19,080 nt of DNA from UBA6136 sp041178325 (GTDB lineage Bacteria > Pseudomonadota > Gammaproteobacteria > Methylococcales > Methylococcaceae), in the NCBI GenBank assembly GCA_041178325.1, contig JBEGVN010000023.1, positions 1 to 19,080 on the forward strand, written 5' to 3'. The notes below the pieces were generated by a model. That model worked only from the letters and a program-made list of their open reading frames with translations, had not been told where the DNA came from and did not search any database. The position numbers and the translations under genes are program-made. How positions within the stretch are numbered: position 1 is the stretch's first letter; each line of letters starts with the position of its first letter. Of the stretch, positions 1 to 8,300 are shown one piece after another.

Positions 1-41
1 AAAGCTGGATCTTTTTCCTTAATTCGCTGGAGATTGCGGCT

Positions 42-842
42 ATGCCTGCTCAAAGAAAAACCCCACTTTTCCCAATACCGTCAACCGTATGGATGAGGGA
101 TCTGAACCATATCCTGCATCAGGCTCTGGCCACCCTTTTCGTCATAACGCTTCCCTTCCTTGTTGCAGGCTGCCAGACGCACGACGGTGTCCCGGAAAAC
201 ATGTATTTCGAGGCTCCGCCGCCATCGACTGCCAAGATCTCCCACTACAAGATCGAACCCCACGATCAGCTGGACATCAAGTTTTTCTATAGCCCCGAAC
301 TCAATGAGGCCGTGACGGTTAGGCCGGACGGGAAGATTTCACTTCAGCTCATCGGAGACACGGAAGCCGCAGGCAATACCCCCCAGGAACTTCAGAGAAA
401 GCTGGAGGAAAGCTATTCCAAGCATCTCAAGGCCCCGGAGGTTGCGGTCATCTTAAGAAGCTTCACCAATCAACAGGTCTTTGTCGATGGCGAAGTCAAT
501 ACACCCGGCATGGTTGAGCTCTTACCCGGACTGTCTGCCTGGCAAGCCATCATTCGGGCGGGGGGATTTAAAGACACCGCAACTCGCGAGGATGTGCTGG
601 TGATCCGAATGGACTCCCATAACAAGCCATCGAGCTACCTTGTTGATCTGGGATCCGAAAATCTGGATCAAAAAAACTCCCAAATGGGCCTTCAGCCGCA
701 TGACGTCGTCTTCGTCCCTAAAACAGCTATTGCAGAGGCGGACAAATTCACCAACCAATACATCGAAAAACTACTGATGTTTAAGGGCTGGTACTTCAAC
801 CTGAATCCCATTGGTCCTTTAGTTTCAACCAACAACAACTAG
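42..842 (+). CDS. Wza/GumB-type polysaccharide export lipoprotein
   Basis: Predicted outer-membrane lipoprotein of the polysaccharide export (OPX) family, which forms the exit channel for capsule or exopolysaccharide. Residues about 30-44 are hydrophobic and end in the lipobox LVAGC, so C44 would be lipidated. The next residue is Gln, which by the Lol +2 rule favours the outer membrane. Residues about 68-140 form the Poly_export (PES) domain, with YKIEPHDQLDI and VRPDGKISL. Residues about 145-190 form a SLBB-like domain (VFVDGEVNTPGMVEL). The C-terminal FTNQYIEKLL resembles the start of the membrane-spanning helix in this family. At 266 residues it is shorter than Wza (about 380) and closer to GumB. 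The start at 42 is chosen for GGAG at 29-32, 9 bases upstream; an in-frame ATG at 93 would give a more typical short signal peptide but has no clear SD. It leads the + strand exopolysaccharide cluster. Confidence 0.9.
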   Translation: MPAQRKTPLFPIPSTVWMRDLNHILHQALATLFVITLPFLVAGCQTHDGVPENMYFEAPPPSTAKISHYKIEPHDQLDIKFFYSPELNEAVTVRPDGKISLQLIGDTEAAGNTPQELQRKLEESYSKHLKAPEVAVILRSFTNQQVFVDGEVNTPGMVELLPGLSAWQAIIRAGGFKDTATREDVLVIRMDSHNKPSSYLVDLGSENLDQKNSQMGLQPHDVVFVPKTAIAEADKFTNQYIEKLLMFKGWYFNLNPIGPLVSTNNN

Positions 843-851
843 AACATCACT

Positions 852-859
852 GAGGGGAG
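852..859 (+). promoter_or_regulatory. Strong Shine-Dalgarno that fixes a GTG start
   Basis: GAGGGGAG lies 9 bases before the GTG at 869. An ATG at 864 is too close and opens only a two-codon frame (ATG GCG TGA, 864-872) overlapping the GTG. The ATG at 875 is in frame with the GTG but 15 bases away. Spacing therefore favours GTG 869. Confidence 0.6.
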
Positions 860-868
860 ACTCATGGC

Positions 869-1789
869 GTGACCATGACTTCCGTGGCGCATTCATTCTG
901 GAGAACGATGATGCCGATCAAACAATCTGAAAACCTCATGGATTTCCTGAATCCCTTCGCTCGCAATGACTCAGGCGAACAAGACCCGAGCCGGAGCAAT
1001 GGGAAACGGTACCGCAAGTGTACGACATTACAGAACTGGCCTTCCCTTGAAATATCTGCCGAACAGATCAGGGAGCCCTTGAAAACAGTCAGGTCGTGGA
1101 ACACCGCCACACCAAAATCCCGTAACAATCGTCCTGCCGATCTTGACTGGATTTCATCCATCGATCTATCGCGCTGCCTGAACGGCCAGTCTTACCTGAG
1201 GGCTAAACGAACGCTGGACCTCATTTTGGTCTTCGGATCGCTTCCCTTCTGGCTTCCGCTGTTACTTTTCTGCTATCTCCTTGTGAAGCTGGAGCAACCG
1301 GGCAGCCCGGCTGTGTTCGCTCAGAAAAGAACCGGTCAGGGCGGTCTTCTTTTCAGCATGTTCAAGTTTCGCACCATGGTCCCCAATGCAGCGGAACTTA
1401 AGCAGCAACTCATGCATTTGAACGAACTCCAGTATCCTGATTTCAAGATCAAGAACGATCCCAGAATCACCCAGGTCGGACGCATCCTGAGAAAGACCAG
1501 CCTGGATGAGCTGCCGCAACTCATAAATGTACTCAAGGGCGAGATGAGTCTGGTCGGACCCAGGCCGACCTCCTTTAGCCCTGACACCTATCAGCTCTGG
1601 CAAACGGAACGCTTGGACGTGATTCCCGGGTTAACCGGACTATGGCAAGTCTATGGCCGTGCACAAAGTGAATTTGATGATCGTCTGCGCCTCGACATTC
1701 TTTATATCCGGTCCCGGTGCATCGCGCTTGATTGCCGTCTGATTCTGAAGACCATCACGTCGATCCTCGAACAACGCGGGGCCTATTGA
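869..1789 (+). CDS. Undecaprenyl-phosphate sugar phosphotransferase (ExoY/WcaJ type)
   Basis: Priming enzyme of the bacterial sugar transferase family. It moves a sugar-1-phosphate from a nucleotide sugar to undecaprenyl phosphate at the inner membrane and so starts the polysaccharide repeat unit. A hydrophobic segment at about 116-139 anchors it. It is followed by the family signatures QKRTGQGG (about 152-159), FKFRTM (165-170), DELPQLINVLKGEMSLVGPRP (about 213-233) and PGLTGLWQVYGRAQ (about 253-266). The C-terminus ends RGAY, as is common in the family. It lacks the four-helix N-terminal domain of WcaJ, so it is the short ExoY-like form. It instead carries about 110 mostly polar N-terminal residues that I do not recognise. 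GTG start with a strong SD. Its TGA overlaps the next ATG by one base (TGATG), suggesting translational coupling. Confidence 0.93.
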   Translation: MTMTSVAHSFWRTMMPIKQSENLMDFLNPFARNDSGEQDPSRSNGKRYRKCTTLQNWPSLEISAEQIREPLKTVRSWNTATPKSRNNRPADLDWISSIDLSRCLNGQSYLRAKRTLDLILVFGSLPFWLPLLLFCYLLVKLEQPGSPAVFAQKRTGQGGLLFSMFKFRTMVPNAAELKQQLMHLNELQYPDFKIKNDPRITQVGRILRKTSLDELPQLINVLKGEMSLVGPRPTSFSPDTYQLWQTERLDVIPGLTGLWQVYGRAQSEFDDRLRLDILYIRSRCIALDCRLILKTITSILEQRGAY

Positions 1790-3036
1790 TGGCCCGCGGC
1801 ACACCGACCATCAAAATCAAGAAAGTCGCCTACATCATGTCGCGCTTCCCTCACCTTCCGGAAACCTTCATTCTCAGAGAGATGGATGCGATGGCCTCTC
1901 TTGGTTGGCCCATTTCGCTCTACCCGCTGATCCTTCAAAAAAGCGTTCTCATCCACCAGGAGGCAAGACCCTGGTTGTCGCGAGCTCAGCGTCTTTCGAT
2001 CTTTTCACTGGATTCGGCACAGGCTCTTGCAGAGTTGATCCTTTCTCGCCCTCGCCTCTTTCTCAGCATCCTTCGGACTGTAATTGCAGGATACCGTAAG
2101 GACCTTAAAGTGCTGGTCAAAGCGTTGGCGATCATTCCGAAATCCGTTTTGGCGGCTCAAAGAATGCAGGATGAAGAGATCGAACACATCCATGCTCACT
2201 ATGCCACCTATCCTGCCTTGGCAGCCTGGATCATCCACCGACTGACGAATATTCCCTACAGTGTCACCGTGCATGCGCATGACATCTTTGTTGATCGCTC
2301 CATGCTCAAGATCAAGCTGGAGGCGACTGCCTTCGTCGTTGCGATCTCCAAATTCAATCGGACTTTTCTGATCAAGCATCTTGGGACTGGAATTTCCAGG
2401 AAGATCCAGGTTATCCATTGTGGCATCACCCCTCAGGATTACAGCAATCTAAGGACAGAGCATCTCGGAAGAGATGAACCCTTCCGTATCCTGACGACCG
2501 GAAGTTTGCAGCCCTACAAGGGACAATCTCACCTGATCAAGGCTTGCGCCCTCCTGAAAGAACGCGGGGTCCCCTTCACCTGTCGGATCGTCGGCGGAGG
2601 ACTGCTTTACAACCAATTAGAAAAGGAGATTCTAAATTGGCATCTCGAGGATCAGGTCACGCTTTTAGGAGCGAAGACCCAAGATGAGGTGGCTACCTTA
2701 TTGGCCGCATCGGATTGCTACGTCCAGCCCAGTGTGATCATGCCCTCGGGAAAAATGGAGGGGATTCCGGTTTCGATCATGGAGGCTCTGGCCTCGGGTC
2801 TTCCGGTCATTGCCAGCGATATCTCCGGAATTTCGGAGCTGGTCAGACCCGATGAGACGGGATATCTCGTGCCCCCGGAAGATCCCAAGTCTTTGGCCGA
2901 TGGCCTTGAGTTCATCTATAGAAATCCTTCCCTTGCATTTCAGAGGGCCAGACAAGGACAGGAACTCATCAGGAAAGAATTCGAACTCAGCCGAAGTGCC
3001 CGAAAGTTGGCCCATGCGATTGGGTACTCGCACTAA
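1789..3036 (+). CDS. GT4 glycosyltransferase, exopolysaccharide (WcaL/AmsK-like)
   Basis: A 415-residue GT-B fold retaining glycosyltransferase of CAZy family 4, probably adding a sugar to the lipid-linked repeat unit on the cytoplasmic face. The N-terminal RFPHLPETFILREM (about 19-32) is the acceptor-side motif of WcaL-like enzymes. HIHAHYATYPA (133-143) and VTVHAHDIF (159-167) follow. The donor half shows TTGSLQPYKGQ (236-246), an EX7E pair at E324 and E332 within EGIPVSIMEALASGLPV, and ETGYLVPPEDP. The reading frame is open further upstream to a TTG at 1732, but the ATG at 1789 forms a TGATG junction with the sugar transferase stop and gives the expected family N-terminus. It ends 11 bases from the end of the convergent - strand glycosyltransferase gene. 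The sugar specificity cannot be read from the sequence. Confidence 0.92.
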   Translation: MARGTPTIKIKKVAYIMSRFPHLPETFILREMDAMASLGWPISLYPLILQKSVLIHQEARPWLSRAQRLSIFSLDSAQALAELILSRPRLFLSILRTVIAGYRKDLKVLVKALAIIPKSVLAAQRMQDEEIEHIHAHYATYPALAAWIIHRLTNIPYSVTVHAHDIFVDRSMLKIKLEATAFVVAISKFNRTFLIKHLGTGISRKIQVIHCGITPQDYSNLRTEHLGRDEPFRILTTGSLQPYKGQSHLIKACALLKERGVPFTCRIVGGGLLYNQLEKEILNWHLEDQVTLLGAKTQDEVATLLAASDCYVQPSVIMPSGKMEGIPVSIMEALASGLPVIASDISGISELVRPDETGYLVPPEDPKSLADGLEFIYRNPSLAFQRARQGQELIRKEFELSRSARKLAHAIGYSH

Positions 3037-3047
3037 GCTTCAGGCTT

Positions 3048-4187
3048 TTACGATCGATGTGGATTGCTCAGCATTTCATATAGATGAGCCAACGCTTCGA
3101 CGGATTGATCCACGGAAAAGTGGGCAAGAACACGCTCCCTCGCGGCTTTTCCCAATTCCGATGTCATGTCATTGCTCTTAATCAACATTTGAAGGGCAGT
3201 TTCGAGTTCCTCAAGGTCGTCCGGAGCAATCAACAACCCATCCTGTCGATGGGTGATCACTTCAGGGGCACCCCCCACTGCCGTGACGATAGGTGCTAAG
3301 CCCGATGACATCGCCTCAAGCATAGAGACCGAAAGCCCCTCCGCCGCAGAAGGCAGCACAAAGATATCGCCTGCCTGCAGATAGAGCCTGACATTCGTGA
3401 TGGCACCCAGAAATAGAACCCCTGGCGTCGCCATGGCACGCAATGAATGATCCTGATCACCCTCACCCAGAATCAGAAGCAGCGCCTTTGGATTTGTTTT
3501 CAGTACTCGCGGCCAAACCGCGAGAAGGTGATGCACCCTTTTTTCCTGCACCAACCGTCCACTGTAGATCACAATCGGAATCTTGTTGGGAAGCCCTATT
3601 GCCCTTCGCAAGGCTGACTTCTCAGCCTCAGCGAGGGGTTTAAAGCACTCGGTATCGACCCCATTACGAATATCGTGAAGACGTTCAATGGGAAAATCGG
3701 CCTGAATCAGTTCGTTCCCTATCTCTCGACTGATCACCACCAATGCGTCTGCACGATCTCTGATCTCTCTCAAGCGATACGCGCCCCCCGAACGGTTCTG
3801 AAGCCTTTGAACGTCACCCAAAGGCCCCGATCGGTGCGGTGTCACGACCATCGGTAACTTCAAGAAAGCATTTCCAAGGACTGCAGCCGTCGCAGGAGAA
3901 ATAAATTCATGGGCATGAACCACATCGGGTTTGAGCTTTGACATCAAGCGGAGCGCCGAGAGCAGGAATGAGACCGAAGCCAGCGCTCTGGGCCTTGGTA
4001 CCGGAAGGCGATACACCGAGACGCCGTCAATCTTCTCAAAAGCCGCCTCGCCAGCAACACCGCGCGTCAGAATATCCACCTCTATACCGCGTGCGCGGAG
4101 CTTGGAAGCCTGCACTCGCAAAAGGGCCTGCGCTCCTCCGACCCGAGGGTAATAGTCGTGGATCAACATGGCAACGCGCGTATTCAA
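3048..4187 (-). CDS. GT4 glycosyltransferase, second copy, coupled to GGDEF gene
   Basis: A 379-residue family-4 glycosyltransferase. The N-terminal half has MLIHDYYPRVGGAQ (7-20), the glycine-rich GT-B opening, and VVHAHEFISPATAAV (89-103). NGVDTECFKPL (175-185) precedes the donor domain, which has YSGRLVQEKRVHHLL (208-222), LILGEGDQ (238-245) and an EX7E pair at E283 and E291 in EGLSVSMLEAM. It is only loosely similar to the + strand GT4 and is not a recent duplicate. The start is TTG at 4187. A strong AAGGGGAG SD lies 5 bases upstream, and the TTG overlaps the stop of the diguanylate cyclase gene by four bases (TTGA). The alternative ATG at 4169 is too far from that SD. The sugar substrate is unknown. 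Coupling to a cyclic-di-GMP synthase suggests regulated polysaccharide or surface glycan synthesis. Confidence 0.92.
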   Translation of the reverse strand: MNTRVAMLIHDYYPRVGGAQALLRVQASKLRARGIEVDILTRGVAGEAAFEKIDGVSVYRLPVPRPRALASVSFLLSALRLMSKLKPDVVHAHEFISPATAAVLGNAFLKLPMVVTPHRSGPLGDVQRLQNRSGGAYRLREIRDRADALVVISREIGNELIQADFPIERLHDIRNGVDTECFKPLAEAEKSALRRAIGLPNKIPIVIYSGRLVQEKRVHHLLAVWPRVLKTNPKALLLILGEGDQDHSLRAMATPGVLFLGAITNVRLYLQAGDIFVLPSAAEGLSVSMLEAMSSGLAPIVTAVGGAPEVITHRQDGLLIAPDDLEELETALQMLIKSNDMTSELGKAARERVLAHFSVDQSVEALAHLYEMLSNPHRS

Positions 4188-5194
4188 AGCTGCTCCCCTT
4201 GTATCGCTCGAATTGCACAGGCCTCGCGACCGCGCCTTTGTCGGGTAAGAAAACCATCATCAGAAATGGCTCTGCCAGCGCTGAATTCCGCAAATGCATA
4301 ACCTCCGCCGCCCCGTGCCTTTACCTGATACATCGCATCATCTGCGGCTTGGAGTAAGGGTTTAAGGTCCAGACCAAAATCTGATGACAAGGCAACCCCA
4401 ATACTAAGGCTAACCCTAGGGAGGCCCTCTCGTGAGGCGCGGCTGAGCGAAGCCAAAAGGCGGTTCAGGATCACCATCACCTCGGCCCTTTTTCTGACAT
4501 TCCAGAGCAATATCGCAAATTCGTCCCCCCCCAGGCGGGCGACAAAATCGACTTCGCGTAATTCACTTCGGATCACGCTCGCAGCATGCCGAAGTACGTC
4601 ATCGCCTGCCGCGTGACCGAGGGCATCATTAATTAGTTTAAGCCGGTCCAGATCGACAAAGCAGAGCGCCAGCCCCTCTCTTGAGCGGGCAGCTAATGCC
4701 AATTCTTGCTGGCTACGATCAATGAAGAAATTGCGATTCGGGAGTCGCGTCAGGGGATCATGCAAGGCAAGGAATGTGAGTCGTTCAATCAAATCCTGAC
4801 TGCCTTCAGAACGCCAGCCTTGCGCTACGAAGTGAGTGATGGTCCCAAAGGCATCCCTCAGGGGGCGGATGATCTTGGACTCCTGATAGATGCCACCATC
4901 ACGTCGACGGTTCACGAACTCACATCGAACCACCCGGCCTGATTTCAGCATGGTCCATAGTTCGGCAAAGGTCTCCCTGGGCGTTAACCCTGCATTCAAA
5001 AGGGAGGCTGGGCAACCGATTGCCGACTCTTTGGAAAAACCGGTCAGAACCTCAAAGGCAGGATTCACATAAAGCATCATGCCCTCCCGATCCGTCACGG
5101 TCACCGCATCCGACTCATGTTCAGCAACCGCCTTAAGCGTTTCCAAATCGGAGGTCTCAAACGTCAGGATTTCGGCCGAACGAATCATCATCAT
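4184..5194 (-). CDS. PAS-GGDEF diguanylate cyclase
   Basis: Makes cyclic di-GMP from two GTP. Residues about 20-128 are a PAS domain (DREGMMLYVNPAFEVLTGFS) with a PAC-like tail. HDPLTRLPNRNFF (145-157) opens the GGDEF domain, which runs to about 303. The active-site motif GGDEF is intact at 222-226. The metal and substrate region FVDLDRLKLINDALGH (179-194) is intact. The inhibitory I-site RxxD is present as R213-E-V-D216, five residues before GGDEF, so product inhibition is expected. There is no signal peptide or membrane segment, so the protein is cytosolic, and no EAL domain. Three ATG codons stand in a row at the start; AGAGGGG sits a few bases upstream of the first (5194). The stop overlaps the start of the GT4 gene. 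The ligand or cofactor of the PAS domain cannot be told. Confidence 0.95.
   Translation of the reverse strand: MMMIRSAEILTFETSDLETLKAVAEHESDAVTVTDREGMMLYVNPAFEVLTGFSKESAIGCPASLLNAGLTPRETFAELWTMLKSGRVVRCEFVNRRRDGGIYQESKIIRPLRDAFGTITHFVAQGWRSEGSQDLIERLTFLALHDPLTRLPNRNFFIDRSQQELALAARSREGLALCFVDLDRLKLINDALGHAAGDDVLRHAASVIRSELREVDFVARLGGDEFAILLWNVRKRAEVMVILNRLLASLSRASREGLPRVSLSIGVALSSDFGLDLKPLLQAADDAMYQVKARGGGGYAFAEFSAGRAISDDGFLTRQRRGREACAIRAIQGEQL
4193..4200 (-). promoter_or_regulatory. Shine-Dalgarno deciding the TTG start at 4187
   Basis: Read on the - strand this is AAGGGGAG, followed by five bases and TTG. It lies inside the last codons of the diguanylate cyclase gene. It supports TTG 4187 over the internal ATG 4169 as start of the GT4 gene, and supports re-initiation after the upstream stop. 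Confidence 0.6.
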
Positions 5195-5360
5195 GTTCGC
5201 CCCTCTCTGCGACTGATCTTCTGAAAATCAGAATTCCTATAGAACTGCGACTCAGCCCCGCACCCGAAAGGCACAGGGGTGATTCACTCTAAGCCTGAGG
5301 GGGAGATGCGGTAATCAGCGAGGCTACATACGTTCTTCAGCCTAGAGTGGGAAATCGTGA
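5195..5360. other. Intergenic region with direct and inverted repeats
   Basis: This is the 166-base gap between the hybrid kinase gene and the diguanylate cyclase gene. CTGCGACT occurs at 5207-5214 and again at 5245-5252. Between the copies lies a 6-bp hairpin, TTCTGA-AAA-TCAGAA (5219-5233). An imperfect inverted repeat, CACTCTA at 5285-5291 against TAGAGTG at 5343-5349, lies just beyond the kinase stop. No T-tract follows it on the - strand, so it is not a convincing terminator. The region could hold the diguanylate cyclase promoter or operator, but I see no good sigma-70 match. Confidence 0.35.
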
Positions 5361-8300
5361 TCAATCGAGCGTCTCTCTGATCAAGGCCCTGATCTGATCA
5401 ATGTCCGCCGGTTTGACCAGATGATGATCAAATCCTGCGACCTTGGATTTCTCGATATCACTTGGCTGTCCGTAACCGCTCAACGCAATCAGAAGCGGAC
5501 GCCTCAGATTCTTCATACGACGAATCTGCTCTGCAACCTTGTAACCATCAAGCCCCGGAAGACCGATATCCAGAAAAATGATATCCGGGGTAAAAGAGCA
5601 CACCACTTCCAGTGCTGCAAGACCATCAAAGACAACTTCAGTCGTGAACCCTTCGAGCTGCAAAAGCAGTGCAAGGCTTTCTGCAGCATCCACATTGTCA
5701 TCCACAACCAAAATGCGGCGCTGACTGTCTGAATGGCTCGTGAGTGCATGATAAGGCGCGACAACCGCCAATTTTGTCGAATCCGGCAAGGCAGGAATGC
5801 GAACCGTAAAGCAACTGCCCTTTCCAAGACCTTCACTGAAGGCATGAACCTGCCCGCCATGGAGCTCGACCAGCCTTCTGACCAGCGTTAAGCCAATTCC
5901 CAAGCCGCCTTGAGTCCGTGCCAATGATTTATCTGCCTGAACAAAAAGATCAAAGATGGAATCAATAAGAGTCGGATCGATACCGTTACCCGTATCTACT
6001 ACGCTGAACATGGCTTGCGCTCCCTCGCGAACGAGGGCAACGCTGATGTTGCCGCCCTTGGGCGTGTACTTGATCGCGTTGGAGAGCAGATTGAGGACAA
6101 TCTGACCTAGCCGCGCCCTGTCGCCTTCAACAATGACCGGAACCTGAGAAATGTTCTGGATCAACGTCTGATGATGACATTCAACCTCGGATTGAATGTC
6201 ACTCAGGCTTTCCTGCGTGACCTCTGCAAAATCCACAATCTCTTTACGAAGAGAAATCGCACCCCGATTAATGCGGGAAAGATCCAGAAGTTCATCAATC
6301 AACCGAGCCTCTTGGGTGAGCTGCCGATCCATCGTCTCCTGGGCATTTCGGATATCCGCCTCACTCGCCGTGCCCATACGCCAGATTTCCAGCGCATTTC
6401 GGATCGGTGTCAAAGGATTTCGAAGCTCATGTGCCAACATGGCCATAAATTCATCCTTACGGCGATCCATCGAGCGAAGCTCCGCGATGGCGTCCTCATG
6501 TTCTGAGATATCCTCGATGGCCAGAAGAATCCGTGCCTCCTGACTCCAGCGAAGACTTTGAGCATTCAATCTGAGGGTCCGGGTTCCCAGCTTGGCAAAC
6601 GTGACCTGAATCTCCTTGCCCTCGATACAGGTGTGTGAGGGCAAGATTTCCTCGAGCAAGATTCGCAGCTCCGGCAGGGCCCACTGGCACTGGCTCATTT
6701 CGAAAAAAGGAATATTTTCGGCCAATTCGGGCCGCGTCTGAAAAATACGATAGAACGCGCGATTGGCCCTTTGAATGGTGAGATTGCCATCCATGACCAG
6801 AAGCGGCTGATGGACCGTCTCTACAATGGCTTCAGCAAAATCGCGGGAATGCATGAGTTCCTCGTTGAGAAAATTCAGCTCGCGATTGCGGGACCTTAGC
6901 TCATCGTTACTGGACTGAAGTTCTTCCTGCGCTGTTTCGAGCTCCTCGTTGGTACTCTGAAATTCCTCATTGCTGGATAGCAATTCCTCTTCAGCAGCCT
7001 TAAGCTCCTCCATTGCCGCCTCATGAGCCTCCATGAGGTTGCGCACATATGAACGCGTAGCCTCAAGATCCTTTGCCAGACGCTGGATCTCATTGTTCTT
7101 TTCCTCATCCCCTTCTTGGTTCGGAAAAAGCCCCTTCAAGAAGGGCTGAAGAAACCCCTCCTTGGCAGCACCCTTGCGCTTTTTTTGGGGAGTTTCAGGA
7201 ACAAAGAACACCCAAAACCAGGTCGCCTCATCGCTGCCAAGACTAAACGGCATGATCTCGGCTGAATAGGCTGGTGCTTCGTCTAGACCTTCAATCCGGA
7301 GACCCTGACAAAGAGTGATTTCTCGGTTGATCCTCGAGGCCTCAATCGCATTACAGAGATCAACCAGGAGCTCGGGCTTGATCAGTTTCTTAAGGTTATG
7401 ACTTGGAGGACCTATCGGATTTCCCAGAAACGGCGTCGTGTCACCACGATATTCCAGGATATTGAAATCACTGTCGCAGAGAACTCCCGGGGGAACGAAT
7501 CGCCTCATGGCAATTCTGTTGGCTTCCTGAAGGAGACGTTCTGATTCGGGTTGTTCCACGCTATGCATAATCTTTCGGGGAATGGGCACTTGGGGTAAAC
7601 GATCCGGGTGATCGAGAATGCCCACGATATTCCTTCCGGGCAAAAGTTTTTTGGAGAAAATCCTAAGTCGTTTATCAATCGGGCTGAAAAGTTCTGAACT
7701 CGCACCGACCGTTTCTGAAGGCCCCAAAAGGAGATAGCCTCCCGGATTGAGCGCATAATGAAAAAGGGTCATCACCTTCTTCTGAAGAGCCGGATCGAGA
7801 TAAATCAGGAGATTCCGGCAGCTGATGAGGTCGATCCTCGAAAAAGGTGGATCATCGACGACATTTTGTCTTGCAAAGACACAAAGATCACGAGTCGCTC
7901 GACCAATTCGATAGCCACCGTTCTTTCTTTCAAAGAATCGCCGTAAACGATCCTCGGAAACATGGCGGGAAATGGTCTCAGGGTAAATACCGGCCCGGGC
8001 AATCTCGATGGCGGATTCGCTAAGGTCGGTTCCAAAAAGCTGGACGCTCGGTTCTTTTCCGTCAGGGCCCAGATATTCCAGAGCCGTCATGGCCAAGGTG
8101 TACACCTCCTCGCCACTCGAACAACCCGGCACCCAGATCCGAACCGGGCGTCTTGAGGCTCGGTCCTGAAAGAGATGCGGCAAGACCAGATGCGTTAATC
8201 CCTCAAAAACGTCAGGGTCTCGAAAGAAGTCAGTCACCTGAATCAGGAGCTCTCTCGACAGAGTCTCCGACTCCTCCCGAGAGGACTTGAGAAGCATCAA

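Noticed and set aside
1732..1788. Longer N-terminus of the + strand GT4 from a TTG at 1732
   Set aside because: It would overlap the sugar transferase by nearly 60 bases. The ATG at 1789 gives a TGATG junction and the expected family N-terminus.
3034..3050. Terminator between the convergent glycosyltransferase genes
   Set aside because: Only a 4-bp AAGC/GCTT stem with TTTTA is present in the 11-base gap, too weak to call.
3938..4357. 139-residue + strand open frame across the GT4/GGDEF junction
   Set aside because: It is a shadow of two well-supported - strand genes, with composition typical of antisense frames (rich in Pro, Arg and Ser).
5285..5349. Rho-independent terminator after the hybrid kinase gene
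   Set aside because: The 7-bp arms are separated by about 50 bases and no T-tract follows on the - strand.
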